From positions 3,286,001 through 3,350,000 of the forward strand of contig NC_085891.1 in the NCBI RefSeq assembly GCF_035222375.1: a stretch of 64,000 nucleotides of DNA, read 5' to 3'. Source of the DNA: Podospora pseudocomata (lineage: Eukaryota; Ascomycota; Sordariomycetes; Sordariales; Podosporaceae). A program made the translations under genes and the position numbers. The notes beneath the pieces were generated by a model that was not told the origin of the DNA, ran no database searches, and saw only the letters and a program-made list of their open reading frames with translations. Positions 46,180-56,980 of this stretch are shown piece by piece (the first letter of the stretch is position 1; each line of letters starts with the position of its first letter).

Positions 46180-47010
46180 TGGGTGGGGGGATGATGAGGG
46201 AGGGTAGGGGGATGATAAGGGAGGGTAGGGGGATGATAAGGGAGGGTAGGGGGGATGATGAGGAAGGGGACGTCAAGAGGTAACCGCAGAGTCGAAATCA
46301 TTAAATATAATAAAGAAACCAGCCCAAGAGTTTCAAAGGGCCACACAAGACGGTTGAACGCGTGTGACTGTTGGGAATGGGAAGCATTCGTTAAAGGCGC
46401 AGGGTGCGAGCAGGAGAGGACTATCAAGATTTCTAGACAAAATGGGCAGCATCAAGTCGTGGACAACATGGGTGAACGCCAGTCTTTCCCACACGACAAC
46501 AAAAATGGCATAGTAACAACCGAGACATCAAAACTGGACACAATCACATTCGACACCAAGATATTTTATGCGAGAAACAGTGCAGTGTAATCCCTTCATT
46601 AGATGAGGTCCTACTCATACAATCCCATACTACTTATGTATGTCTCTTTCCTTCCCAAATATCCCACCTCATACTCATGAGGCATCCATCATCCATCCCT
46701 AAAAGAACCCATTTCGTTCTTTGTTTTGCGCGTTCAGCAAAAACAAAACTCCAGACGCCTTTCAATGATTTGGAAATCCACGCCTGCCTACCGTAACCCG
46801 TAACAAAAAAGTCTTTGTTGTACATGACCTTCAGGGGATTACTATCCAACATACAAGGTTTGTCCGCCCGCTCCGCCTGTGTGACGTTATCCTTCTGTCT
46901 ATACCAGAAGTTTATGAAAAGAAGAAAAAAAGAAATGCGTGGAGGGTATTAGTCGTTATAAAAAGATAAAAAGAGCAGAGAAATCAGCAGCAGCGCAAAT
47001 GACAAGACGT
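46180..47010. other. Convergent spacer SRP21 / RNR2
   Basis: Besides the 21-bp repeat, this spacer holds no supported coding sequence. One isolated ACGCGT lies at 46358-46363, downstream of RNR2. Confidence 0.55.
46186..46269 (+). repeat. 21-bp G-rich tandem repeat (about 4 copies)
   Basis: Units at 46186-46206, 46207-46227 and 46228-46248 follow the pattern GGGGGATGATRAGGGAGGGTA, with a fourth diverged copy after them. Copies two and three are identical. It starts 7 bp after the SRP21 stop and so should be in its 3' untranslated region. Each unit has two or three G runs. Confidence 0.85.
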
Positions 47011-48378
47011 TCAAAAGTCCTCGTCAAAGGCAAAGTCGCCGCCGTTCTCGTTCTTGCTCTCCTCAGCAGACTCCTCAAACTTCTTGGTGCTGTTCATGAC
47101 ACCGGCCTTCTGGTACTCGCCGACACGCTTCTCGAAGAAGTTGGTCTTGCCGCCGAGGGAGATGTTCTCCATGAAGTCGAAGGGGTTGGTGGAGCGGTAG
47201 ATCTTGTCGTTGCCAAGGGCGACAAGGAGACGGTCAGCGACGAACTCGATGTACTGCTTCATGAGGTTCGAGTTCATGCCGAGCAGGGCGCAGGGAAGAG
47301 CCTCGGTGAGGAACTCCTGCTCAATGGTGACGGCATCGCGGATGATGTCCTCGACGAGCTGCTTGCTGGGTCTGTTGTTGAGGTGAGAGAACAGAAGGCA
47401 GGCAAAGTCGGTGTGGAGACCCTCATCACGGGAGATGAGCTCGTTGGAGAAGGTGAGACCAGGCATGAGGCCGCGCTTCTTGAGCCAGAATATGGAGGCG
47501 AAAGCACCACTGAAGAAGATACCCTCAACAGCAGCGAAGGCAACAAGTCGCTGGGCGAAGGAGGCATCCTTGTCGGAGATCCACCGAAGGGCCCAGTCGG
47601 CCTTCTTGCGGATGCAGGGAATGGTGTCGATGGCATTGAAGAGGTAGGTGCGCTGAGATGGCTCCTTGATGTAGGTATCAATGAGAAGGGAGTAGGTCTC
47701 GGAGTGGATGTTCTCCATCATGATCTGGAAGCCGTAGAAGCAGCGGGCCTCGGGAATCTGGACCTCGGCACTGAAACGCTCGACAAGGTTCTCATTGACG
47801 ATACCATCGGAGGCGGCGAAGAAGGCGAGGATGTGGGAGATGAAGAACTTCTCGTCATCGTTGAGCTTGTTGCTCCAGTCGTGGAGATCCTTGGAGAGAT
47901 CGATCTCCTCAGCAGTCCAGAAGGAAGCCTCGGCCTTCTTGTACATTTGCCAGACCTGTAAGGGTTTTAATTAGTACGCGTGATCCAACTTGAGAACGCG
48001 TCAAAGTCGCGTCACATACCTCATGGTACTTGATGGGGAACAAGACAAAGCGCTGAGGGTTCTCGGTGAGGAGCGGCTCATCGAGGAGCTCTTGCTTTGG
48101 TTCTGGGGCAGCGACTGTCTTGATCTCCTCCTTCTTGTTCTCAAACTTGGCATCCATCTCGGCCTCGAGGGTGGTGAGGTCGGCATCGAAGGGCTTGTTT
48201 TCCTTGTCGGATGGGGCAAAGTTGAGCTTCTTGACGGGAGACTCCATCTTGAAGGCGTCAATGGCGGAAGCAGCCTGCAAAAGTAGAGGATGTTAGCTTT
48301 GTGGACGCGTAAAGTAGCTGACGCGTGGAAAGGTAGCTAGCTACTGACCTGCTTGGAAGGTGTGATTTCGGCGGCCAT
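47011..48378 (-). CDS. RNR2: Ribonucleotide reductase small (R2) subunit
   Basis: Exons 48349-48378 ([10 protein letters not shown]), 48020-48274 and 47011-47955 encode 409 residues. The enzyme makes deoxyribonucleotides with the large R1 subunit. The R2 core is intact: [34 protein letters not shown] with the diiron ligands and radical tyrosine, [30 protein letters not shown] and the C-terminal FAFDEDF peptide that docks to R1. The N terminus includes the basic [17 protein letters not shown] region. Both introns are short (48275-48348 and 47956-48019). They contain five ACGCG cores, and another perfect ACGCGT lies about 218 bp upstream of the start. This suggests S-phase or DNA-damage control by an MBF-like factor. 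Confidence 0.97.
47956..48019 (-). promoter_or_regulatory. RNR2 intron 2 carrying an MCB-type cluster
   Basis: This 64-bp intron has two full palindromes ACGCGT (47976-47981 and 47996-48001) and a further CGCGT core at 48008-48012. Three MCB-like cores within 37 bp is far denser than in the rest of the window. Confidence 0.55.
48275..48348 (-). promoter_or_regulatory. RNR2 intron 1 carrying two MCB-type boxes
   Basis: Two perfect ACGCGT palindromes sit at 48305-48310 and 48321-48326, 10 bp apart, inside the 74-bp first intron. The first intron is only 30 coding nt from the start codon, so it may act as a promoter-proximal element. Confidence 0.55.
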
Positions 48379-49449
48379 TGTGAAGATAGTTGAGGGCTGA
48401 AAGATGGGAGGTGCAAAGGCCACAAGAAGAAGAAATAGCAGAGGCAATTGCTGAGTGACGACTGTAGCGGGATTGGGAGAGTTGTTGTGAGTGTAGACAA
48501 AGAGAATTTCTCAAGCAAAATATGGGCGTCGCGAATTCTCTTAAATGCTGCACGTCGGGACGCGGCCCACTTTACTAAATCTGCATGGCAGGGATACGCG
48601 TCGACACGCCTATAGTCTCTTTCCAGGGTGGCCCAGGCACTTTGTGCGGCGTCACTGATGCCCTCCATCAACACCAGCCTCTCATTTGGTTGTTCCAAGA
48701 GGGGCATCACCGGGCAATCCCACCAGTCCCTTGCTCCCTGTTCCTAGTCGGCCCTCTCGCTCTTATCAGATCCATCATCAACCGCGCCATTCAATGCCTG
48801 TTCCAGCGGCCTGTTGGGTGGGCGTTTGTCAGAGTTTATTTATTCGGATGCACGTTGCAACAATTTCACCATGGACCCCACCATGACACACTCGGGCCCA
48901 TCCTGCCTGGAATTGAACCAGCTGGGCTTCCACTTCCAAGAATCCAAACACGCGAACTGTTCGCAGCTCCGACGGGTCCCGATCTGTCCTCCTGGAATCG
49001 GCCTACACTGTGGTTCCCCTGTTGCAACTTGCAAGACTTTGACCCATCCTGCTGTTGCACCGTGAGCAGCCATGGACCTCTCTGGGCAGAGGTGGGGTTG
49101 AAAAGATTATCAGATGGGATCCTTGACCAGATCAAACTGGGAGACGCGTCAAATCGCGTCTGTCTCGCGGCTTCATTATTAATTGATTTTGACCCAGCCC
49201 TGTCCCCGGTCTTGGAACATTGAGACCTTTTCTCGAAGAATACACATTCCCGCTGTCTCGCAGACGAGGAAAACTATTATTATTCAAATGTCCTTTGCCT
49301 CTGGGTATCCTGATGCAGTCTGTTTCCCAAAACTCCTCGCTCATGAAAAGCAACAAATGAAATATAAAAACACATCGCTTCAGCATTGCCCTCCTAGCAC
49401 CATATCCAAGCGGCCCCTGACACCTCCTGACGTCACCTGGGCAACTACA
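48379..49449. other. RNR2 promoter region and DUF4112 3' side
   Basis: This gap of about 1.07 kb contains ACGCGT at 48596-48601 and 49144-49149 and a CGCGT core at 49155-49159. The distal pair is nearer the end of the DUF4112 gene than the RNR2 start. No coding sequence is supported. Confidence 0.6.
48596..48601. promoter_or_regulatory. MCB-type ACGCGT box, RNR2 promoter
   Basis: The palindrome ACGCGT is 218 bp upstream of the RNR2 start codon. It matches the boxes inside both RNR2 introns. Confidence 0.5.
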
Positions 49450-50351
49450 CTATCTCCGACCAGCCTTCCCACGATTGTCTCTGGGGTCCTTTGGTGTAAT
49501 CTGACGACCCGGAAGGCCTCCCCCGATCGGAGCTCGCGGTGGTGTAAGATTCCTCACGGGAGCTACCGGTGCACTTTGCGGGGCCGCTGTCATGTCCCCT
49601 GTCTGCCGTCCAGAGTGTGCCGGCGTTACGGCGGCTGGAGTGGCAAGCGATGGTATCGTACCCGTTCTTGTGACCCCGGTTTCGACATCCCGATCCCCCT
49701 CGGCCCCTGCAAGTTCGTCCGGCATCTCGACAATACTGCCCGTCTCTGGATCCTGAACGACACCAGCCTGGAGTGCCTTTGCCTTTTCCGTCAAGAAAGC
49801 GTCGAGCAGCCAGGCATTCTTCGTGTTGGCTCGGTAGAATACGTCCGCGATGTCGCCAATGAGAGGGATAAAACCGATTGCCAGATCGAGCATGATGTTG
49901 GTGAACATCATGCCATACAGACGCTTGGGAAGACCACCATCGACCTTTGAGGCCTTCTTGATGAGAGCAAGAGCCATGAGGAAATCTGCAAAGTCGCCAA
50001 TGCTACAGAACATTTGTTAGCCCATGTTTGGTCACACAGAGACAGCTGCTGGTATACTTACACAGGAATCAAACCGATGATGGCGGACCAGCCGAACCGG
50101 ATGGGGATGCAGCAACAACTGAACCCCATGTCCCAACGATAGGCTCTTCGGCGGATCTTTCTGAGAATCTTGGCGTCATTCTTGGAAAGCCCTTGGGGAA
50201 TAGGTCTTTCCTGAGTCTTGTACTTTGCGACCTTGCCGTTCTTGTAGACCGGGACTTTTTCGAGGTAAGGGTTCTCCGAGTTGGTATTTGTCTTGTCCTT
50301 CCCCAGCTTCTTGAGTGCCTTCTTCTCCAGGATTTTGATGGCCACGTTCAT
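49450..50351 (-). CDS. DUF4112-family membrane protein
   Basis: Two exons (50062-50351 and 49450-50002) encode 280 residues. The DUF4112 core is seen in RRAYRWDMGFSCCCIPIRFG, GLIPVIGDFADFLMALALI (the join GT/C restores V-I-G-D) and NIMLDLAIGFIPLIGDIADV. The repeated G-(L/F)-I-P-(V/L)-I-G-D motif is the family hallmark and gives two hydrophobic helices. The C-terminal third is disordered, with Pro/Thr/Gly/Arg-rich sequence. The family occurs in fungi and bacteria and its biochemical role is not known to me. The start MNVAIKILEKKALKKLGK gives a basic amphipathic N terminus. Confidence 0.85.
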
Positions 50352-51557
50352 GGTGATTTGCGGTGATCGATGTCGATCAAAAAAAAATTCAAAAGAATGT
50401 ATATGAAATAAAAGAATGGAAACAAAACATACAGAGCACGAGAAACACAAAAAAAATAGAGGCCGAGAGTTGATATAAAAGTCGACGCTTTGTTGCGGGC
50501 TCCGGCGGCTGTCAAATTGGCCTCCAGCTGGTTGTAAGTGAGGTATTGGTCGCGGCAGGCTCTTTGTCGGTTTCAGGTTCGCGCTTGTCAGACCCAAGTT
50601 GGAAACACTTTTGGCGCCAGAGTCAACGAACCAGAGGGTCGGGGTGTTGGTCTGGTGTACTAGAGAGACAAGAAGCGACAAGGTCAAGTAAAAAAGCACC
50701 AGCTGGACCGTGGCAGCTCCCGTCTTGCTTTATGTCTGCTGGCTGGCCCCATGGCTCAACATCTAGCCCGGTGCATCAAACGTCTTCTTGTTTCCGCGTG
50801 ATGACGTTCTTGGGCGACCTCCCTGCAGCTTCAAGGTGTAACCCCTGCTCAGCGTGCCCGTGTGGCGCGGGACTGCCACACACTTGTGTGTTGTGGTTGG
50901 CCTCTTCCAGATGCACCATCTTGTGCGGGGAGGGGCATTGCACCGCCACATCCGCTCCTGGCAGAAGCTTAACTGGAGCAGGATGTGGCGTTGAATCCCT
51001 GGACTGGTGGGGTGAATTGGGCTCTAGCCACAGTTGGGTTCTGTGAACATCTCCAGTCTGCGCCAGTGGAGACAAATCACTGCCGTCCACGTCTGCACAC
51101 GTCTCTCCCCATCCCATTCAAGATTCCATGGTTGACCCGCCGATAGCGTTTGTCGACAGCTCCCACCCAATTTGGCCACCACCTGAGCCTTTTCTCTCAC
51201 CTGCCTATCACTGCTTTGCTTTGTATCTTTGCAAATTTTCTCTTGCTTGTCCAGTCTAGACTCTGAAGCGCACGCATTGCCTTGCGGTGGGGAAACTCTT
51301 ACCTTTGCGATTTGGCGGTCCAAGCCTGAACCTGCCGAGCCAGTCCCCCAGCGAAGCCCTCGCCAAACAAACACAAATCGATCGACCAGAAACACAGACC
51401 ACTTCCTTACCTCACTCCGTACCCGCAAACACCTCCGACCTAGAACCGCAAAGTAGTTCCCACGCAACCTGGACTGCCTTTTGCGCTGTTGCTGCCCTAC
51501 AGACGACCACCCCTCAGGAAACCAGGCTGTTGATATGCCACACCACAGCACACTGTC
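50352..51557. other. Divergent promoter region DUF4112 / DCP2
   Basis: This 1.2-kb region has the promoters of two divergent genes. No open frame looks real. The DCP2 leader contains several short upstream ATGs, but I did not assign any. Confidence 0.5.
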
Positions 51558-54492
51558 ATGGCCGAAAACAAGATGCAACTCGAAGATTGTATGTATCTTT
51601 TTTGGTACCGCTCTATTGGATGACACCTGTTGACCTGTTTGCCCAGGGTTGGACGACCTTTGTGTCCGATTCATCATAAACCTGCCCAAGGAGGATCTGT
51701 CATCCGTGGCCCGAATTTGCTTCCAGGTCGAAGAGGCACAATGGTTCTACGAAGATTTTATACGTCCGCTGGACCCTACACTCCCGTCGATGTCGCTCCG
51801 AAGTTTCTGTCTTCGAATCTTCCAGCACTGTCCCCTGCTGGCCTCCTTCTCGGCTGAAAACCACATGCGAGCGTTCGAGGAGTTTCTCCAGTACAAGACC
51901 AGAGTTCCCGTCAGAGGAGCTATCCTGCTGAATGAGGCCATGGACTCGACTGTGTTGGTCAAGGGCTGGAAGAAGGGCGCCAACTGGAGTTTCCCCAGAG
52001 GCAAAATCAACAAGGACGAGGATGACTTGGACTGCGCCATTCGAGAGGTCTACGAGGAAACAGGTTTCGACATCAGGGAAGCTGGGCTGGTGCCTAGGGA
52101 TGATGAAGTGAAGTACATCCAGATGTCGATGCGGGATCAGCAAATTCGACTCTATGTTTTCCGGAATGTGCCCATGGACACCAACTTCCATCCAAAGACC
52201 AGGAAAGAGATCAGTAAAATTCAGTGGTACAAGCTCTCTGAGCTTCCCGCGTTTCGGAACCGCAAGGGGAATCAACAGGATGATGCCGCTGCGGCTTCGA
52301 ATGCGAACAAGTTCTACATGGTGGCTCCTTTTCTTGTCCAACTCAAGAAATGGGTCCAACAGCAAAAGCAGAAAGACGCAGCCCGCGGATCGCATGTACC
52401 TGTCCATATTCCTATCGAAGAACCTCTCACAGAGGATGACCTCGGTACCCAGACAGAGCCTGTTGCTGGGCCCACGGAGAGCATCGAAACCATTGAAGGG
52501 GCGACGGCTGAGCTTCAGCGTCTTCTCCAGGTGCAGCCTCCCCCTAGTGGGACACATGTGAACCCGCACCCTGCTCCGGCGGTGACAGCCAACAAAGGGA
52601 ACGCTCTGTTGGCCCTTCTTCAAAAGAATACTGAGACCGAGGCGGCTCATCTTCCTCAAGGGTATCACGAGCAGCCCCAGCATTATCAACAGCTGCCCCA
52701 GCAACATCACCAACAGCCTCCGCAGCATCAACATCAGTATTACCAGCAGCAGCAGTACGGTAACCAAGTCCCGCACACGCCGTTGGAGCTCACTTACACG
52801 ACTGCTCCGGAGCCGCACACTCCGCACCATCATCATCCAACCAACCGGTTACCTGTACCACCTAATCAGCCGCCGCCCAACTTCCCTATCCAGCCTCACG
52901 GGAATCAAAATGTCTCTCAAGAATACTTTACACAACAGCGGGTCCCCCACCAGATGCCTACCCAGGCCTACGGGGATAACTCGTACATGGCTGGCCCGCG
53001 TCCAGTGCAGAAGGAACCCGTTCTTCTCCACCCGCAGCCGTTGCCCCCCCAGGTTCAGCAATCACTTCTCACCAGAAGCATTCTTCAGACTCCCAACATT
53101 CCAGAGACTGCTCACCACAATGGTATGCAAGCGCCGCAGGGAAGCCACCATTCGATCCCGGTTCAGGGGCAAGATGGAACTGGTTATCAGAATCAAGGAG
53201 CACCTCGAAAGGCTGCTCCTCAGCTGACACATCATCACATGTCTCTTCTGAATGCTTTCAAGAGCAATACCTCCCGTACACAAGAAACAACGCCGGTGGC
53301 TACCCCTCAAAGCGATGTCGCTCCCGCGGGACAGCAGCACGCTGGCTATCATCCGTCTGGACAGGGCTGGCCCAGTGCTCCATCCCATACACAAGCTCCC
53401 AACCCAGCTGCGCAGTATTTGCCGCACCACGCGGCGAATGTTCCTCAGGGTTATGGTGAGCGGTATGGGCCTCAGCCGCAGCATGCAGTGGCTCCACAAG
53501 TGTCACAACACGCCGCCGCAAACCCAGTTGTGGCCCCAAGACCGCCGCAATCAACGGAGTCGCACCGCTCGGCGTTGTTGGACATGTTCAAAAAACCAGG
53601 CCGTGGAAGTCCCCTAAGCAACGAAATCACAAGATTTTCCATCAAGTCGGACGGTGGACGGCCAGGATATGGGTCCAATAATAGCCAGCCATATGGCGGA
53701 CCTTCCAATGCGGAGGCCATCGCCCGAGCTGCTGAAGCCAATGGTGCTCCCGTCCAGATGAATCCAGAGCTCAACCTTCCATACAGGGCCGTTCAGATCC
53801 TCACTCGGCCCAAGCAGCCCGAGTCGGCCCAAAGCAATGACTCGATGGACTCGCAAATCCATCGTCTTCAGAGACGCTTGAGCCCCCAGAGGAAGGATGC
53901 CAGGAATTCAGGCTCTGGTCTTCCGTCTCCGCGGGACCGCTCTTTGTTCCATCAGCTTGACCAGGAGACGAAGAGGTCCCCCCAGCTCCCGCCAGCCCAG
54001 GCGGCCAGCCTTCCATACGGTCAGCCTCAGCCTCAGCGCCAGTCGCCGTACGCAAGTCCTACTTTCCCGCCTCAGCAACCTGTTGCTCCGCCCCAGCAAC
54101 TGCAGCAGCATCAGCAATATCAGCATCATCAGCGTCAACCTAGTGGCAACGCGGACCAGAAGCAGAAGTTGCTGTCGCTTTTCGGAAAGGCACAGCCCTC
54201 GCCCACTGGGCTTTCGGCCAACGGCAAGATGAAGGAGTCCATGGTGTATGATCAAGTCCGCTCTACTACTCCCAGATCGAGAGTTGCGTCTCTTGCGTCA
54301 CAGGGCAACGCCGGCGGCATGGCTCCGTCAGTCACAGGCGTGGAGAATGTCCATGCAACCAGCAACAGTAGTCGGGTACCGAGCGCAACCAACTCTCGCC
54401 GGGGCAGCCAGACACCCATCTCCCCGGCCGATCGGAACTTTTTGCTTTTGTATTTGGAGTCGGTGTCTAATCAGGCGCGCTCCCAAACATAA
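51558..54492 (+). CDS. DCP2: mRNA-decapping enzyme subunit 2
   Basis: Exons 51558-51588 (31 nt) and 51647-54492 encode 958 residues. The N-terminal regulatory box A is LDDLCVRFIINLPKEDL to QWFYEDFIRP. The catalytic Nudix domain includes VPVRGAILLN, KGANWSFPRGKI and the Nudix box centred on REVYEETGFD. Box B follows (KYIQMSMRDQQIRLYVF, IQWYKLSELPAF). Dcp2 removes the 5' cap of mRNA in processing bodies. The remaining two thirds is a disordered Gln/Pro/His-rich tail with scattered leucine-rich short motifs (for example LLALLQKN, LLNAFKSN, ALLDMFKKPG, KLLSLFGKA). These fit the helical leucine-rich motifs that bind Edc3/Pat1 in yeast. The splice T/GG restores the conserved tryptophan in MQLEDWLDDL. 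Confidence 0.95.
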
Positions 54493-55341
54493 TATCTGGG
54501 TTTGAAGTAGGGCATATGCTGTTTTTCTGTTTGTTCTTGGGGACTTTTAGTGTAAAGGGATTTTATATGGTGGTGAGGATTTTTGTGATTTCTTGCCAAC
54601 AGCAAATGGTGGTTGTAATTTGGACCGGTGCATACATCAAAGCGAAATTTCCATCAATGGTTTACATTATTTGCAGCGGTTGCTGCACAAAGGTGCTTAT
54701 GAAGCAGGCTCTTGCTAGCTAGCTACTTAGGTTATTGAAAGGATACATGTATTATGATGACTCTGGTTCTGGATGGTGTTTGGGTCACTTTCTCAGTATA
54801 GTGAGTTGGCGGTTGTGTGATCATTTGGCTGTGTGTTGGTGTCGTGAGGCACGCAAGAAAGTGGTCTGATGTTCTAGTTGGAGAGGGTGTGCTCCCCCAC
54901 GTAGAACAGACCACCCCACGAGCTTGGGGTTTGCTTGGCTGACCCCCCTTTTTTTTTGGGGGGGAGCGGGCTGAAGATGAAGTCTCGCTGTGATGAGGAG
55001 TCAGGATGGATCATACCACTTTGTGGGCGTGGCCGGCCGCGTCGCCGCTGGTGTTTTTTTTCTTCTTTTTTTTGTGAGTGTGATGGATGTTGGAGAGGGA
55101 ATTGTTGGGATGGAATGAGGAGAGAAGAGGTATAAGATAGGGGCAAGGTTCGTAACCTGGAGTTTGTTTCGCCCATCTCAGGACTGAACTTGGCCTTTGT
55201 CTTCATCAAATTGACTTGATTACCTAAGATATCTCGAAGATCGAGGGCAGCATTGAGATATTGCTGTTGAGGCTACACATCAACCAACCTGACTTACAAC
55301 ATCTACCTACTCAACCAACCTACGTATAGCACCCAAACAAA
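54493..55341. other. Intergenic spacer DCP2 to SDR
   Basis: The gap of 0.85 kb lies between tandem plus-strand genes. It includes T- and G-homopolymer tracts near 54945-54965 and a C/T-rich region before the SDR start. No coding sequence was found. Confidence 0.55.
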
Positions 55342-56386
55342 ATGCTCTACACCCCCACCCCAGACACCCTCTACCACCCCCCCCCTCACCACATCGATCC
55401 CCTAGGGTACTCCCGCCTAGCAATCATAACCGGTTGCTCCTCCGGCATAGGCCTCGCCACAACGCAACTCTTTCTTTCCCACCAGTTCCAGGTCGTGGGG
55501 CTGGACATCGCACCGTTTGACTACGACCTTTTGCGGGTGGAAGACCACGGTAGATTTCATTTTCATCTAGGGGACCTAACCCTCCCAGGACAGATAGAAG
55601 AAGGTGTGAGAATTGCTCACCATTTTGGGTATGTCTTCCCCCCCTCCCCCCCCCGTTTCCCCCCTTTTGTGTTATCACTAATGCTTGTTTTAGCGGGAGA
55701 GTTGATGTGTTGGTCAATGTAGCCGGCATCCTCGACACCTTCTCCTCAGCCGACACCCTCCTCGATCCAGACTGGGACAACGTCATCGCCGTCAACCTCA
55801 CCGTCCCCGTGAAAATGATGAGGGCCGTGATTCCTTACCTCAAACAGAGGCCGGAAGGGGGCGTGATTGTCAATGTGGCTAGCACCGCGGGGAGGAGTGG
55901 TGCTGTTGCTGGGGTTGCCTACACAGCTTCAAAGCACGGGCTGGTAATCCCTCGCCCTTTTTTCCCCTTTTAGATCCCCCTTCCCCTACTTCGTTTCCCA
56001 ACCCAATCAAAACTGACGTGAAGTACCGGGGCAGATAGGAGCAACAAAAAACGTCGCCTGGCGCTTCCGCAACGAAAACATCCGCGCCAACGCCGTCCTC
56101 CCCGGCTCAGTCGACTCCTCAGTCGGGAACAGGATAACAAAAGAACAAAGGGTTGATCTGGAGGGGTACAGAGCTGTCGAGTATGTTCAACCTCCTCATT
56201 ATCTCATTAAACAAATCGACTGACAGTGACAGACCAGTCCACGCCCTTCAGGCAAACCCCATCGCACCACTACCACCCATCACCGCCCTCGAGGTCGCCA
56301 AGACGATCCTGTTTCTGGTAAGTGATCAGGCGAGGACCATCAACGGGGTTGAGTTGCCTGTTGATCGGGCATGGGGCGTTGTGTAG
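55342..56386 (+). CDS. Short-chain dehydrogenase/reductase
   Basis: Exons 55342-55628, 55694-55943, 56035-56180 and 56227-56386 encode 280 residues. The Rossmann cofactor motif is ITGCSSGIGLAT (TGxxxGxG). The NAG-like structural motif is VLVNVAG, with N-V replacing N-N. The catalytic serine lies in VNVASTAGRSG and the catalytic pair in AYTASKHG (Y-x3-K). The C terminus has NAVLPGSVDS and LVSDQARTINGVELPVD, typical of classical SDRs. The substrate is unknown. The last intron has two possible acceptors 6 nt apart (exon from 56227 or 56233), both in frame. The first would give AVDDRPVHAL and the second AVEPVHAL. Confidence 0.85.
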
Positions 56387-56980
56387 ATGATGCGTATAAA
56401 TGCGGTTTTTCCTTGGGTTTTGGTTGGTTCCGGCGGTTGTGTTTCTTTGTGTCCCATAGCAAGTTACTTTCCGTAGTCAGCCCAAAAGTTGATTTATTTC
56501 TCGAGTGCTACATCTCATCAGAAACTTGAAAGCATCAACATCAGGAGATCGCGATAAGCTAGATACAGGGTAGCCCCATCCCACCCTGACGTAGCGAACA
56601 ACCCCAAGCCCCACCTGACAGATGCGGGGAAGGTGGGGAAACTCAGCCCTATTCTGACCGTTCCCCAACTTCTGGTCACCTGAAGACAGATAGATGAATT
56701 ACTACCAGAACACAATGAGTGACAGGGTCAAAGTAACATTGGCTACAGGTGTCAGTTACTACTGCTACACTAGAAACAAGGTGCCAAGTGACACCGTCAT
56801 AGGTTCCTCCACAATCTTGCCAGACGTCGCTCAATAATGTCTCTTGTATCTCCACTGAACATAGGGGTAAGACGTAACCATGGGTATCTCCAACGCTAGT
56901 TACAGCATCTCATAACTTTTCAGACCAAACAAACGTCCCAATTACAATCTCCTTCTGCAAATGACGAGCCCGTGGCCAGC
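56387..56980. other. Convergent spacer SDR / RRM gene
   Basis: Two genes end towards each other across about 0.6 kb. No coding sequence or clear motif was found. Confidence 0.6.
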
